Shown here: in pieces, positions 63,871 to 64,000 of the stretch
How positions within the stretch are numbered: the stretch's first letter is position 1
Layout: every line of letters starts with the position of its first letter
From: CAKZYD01 sp039814715
Lineage (GTDB): Bacteria; Pseudomonadota; Alphaproteobacteria; Sphingomonadales; CAKZYD01
Direction of reading: 5' to 3'
DNA length: 64,000 nt
Assembly: GCA_039814715.1 (NCBI GenBank)
Contig: JBCCAR010000008.1
Coordinates: 36,307-100,306 of the forward strand
Notes under the pieces: generated by a model
What the model saw: the letters and a program-made list of their open reading frames with translations, nothing else
Databases searched by the model: none
What the model was told of the DNA's origin: nothing
Made by a program: the position numbers and the translations under genes

Positions 63871-64000
63871 GTTACCCATGTCTCCAGGTTGGACAATGAA
63901 ATAACTGGCGCACCCGACGCTTTCGTAAGAAGCCATGAAACGGCGAATCTCGCAAGAGGGACCACCTGGAAGGGCTGAAAATAAGATCGGCCTTGACGCA

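Larger units (their letters stand above)
60993..63900 (+). mobile_element. insertion-sequence graveyard (IS21, IS110, IS481-like remnants)
   Basis: About 2.9 kb made only of broken transposase genes in the same orientation, joined end to end by deletions. The order is IS21 left end, istA, istB, IS110 and an IS481-like C-terminus. Between the IS110 and IS481-like parts (63403-63689) lies non-coding debris that looks like IS110 flank, with no gene. No intact transposase remains, so the region should not move by itself. Confidence 0.85.

Overview
The window looks like chromosomal DNA of a moderately GC-rich alphaproteobacterium. The evidence is a CcrM-type GANTC methyltransferase whose leader is crowded with GANTC sites, a LexA box of the alphaproteobacterial GTTC-N7-GTTC type, a groESL operon behind a perfect CIRCE operator, hopanoid gene hpnH, ETF-quinone oxidoreductase with its C-terminal 4Fe-4S segment, a family 4 uracil-DNA glycosylase, and a ChvI-like response regulator. 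The order or genus cannot be fixed from the sequence alone.

Layout. 0-3.6 kb: alpha/beta hydrolase, cupin-like (JmjC-type) protein, DUF302 lipoprotein and a PEP-CTERM surface protein. 3.8-6.0 kb: groES-groEL with CIRCE. 6.2-12.1 kb: two secreted proteins, signal peptide peptidase SppA, helicase HrpB and a tRNA-Gln(TTG). 12.2-17.3 kb: envelope polysaccharide genes (WecA/MraY-like transferase, YdcF-like protein, large SLBB export protein) and an unlisted 55-codon secreted ORF. 17.4-21.8 kb: ispE, a TPR lipoprotein and ETF-QO. 22.1-25.2 kb: an overlapping set of uracil-DNA glycosylase, lytic transglycosylase and MoaB. 25.2-28.7 kb: a LexA-box radical SAM protein, a tiny basic protein with structured leader and trailer, rnhB and ccrM. 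29.1-35.4 kb: hpnH, acyl-CoA ligase, two SDRs and small membrane proteins, followed by a probable structured small RNA. 35.6-39.6 kb: two-component system plus small envelope proteins. 39.7-45.4 kb: gloA-gloB, a trypsin-like protease, a GntP transporter and a cytochrome P450.

The most unusual part is 45.4-56.4 kb. A six-gene leftward operon encodes, in order of transcription, two paralogous TolR/ExbD/MotB-like membrane proteins whose periplasmic part is a von Willebrand A (VWA) domain, a TolQ/ExbB/MotA-like channel, a membrane-spanning pseudokinase with periplasmic repeats and an FGE-like domain, a low-complexity secreted protein, and a protein with a degenerate periplasmic VWA-like domain, one membrane helix and a cytoplasmic FHA domain. 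Two rightward genes for a MORN-like lipoprotein and a secreted helical protein start from the shared upstream region. I infer a proton-motive-force-driven envelope machine that I cannot match to Tol-Pal, Exb, Mot, Zorya or type VI secretion.

A DUF3604 protein and wecB-wecC (ManNAcA synthesis) follow. The last 3 kb is a graveyard of broken insertion sequences: IS21 istA/istB, IS110 and an IS481-like end. A short GC palindrome is inserted inside istA.
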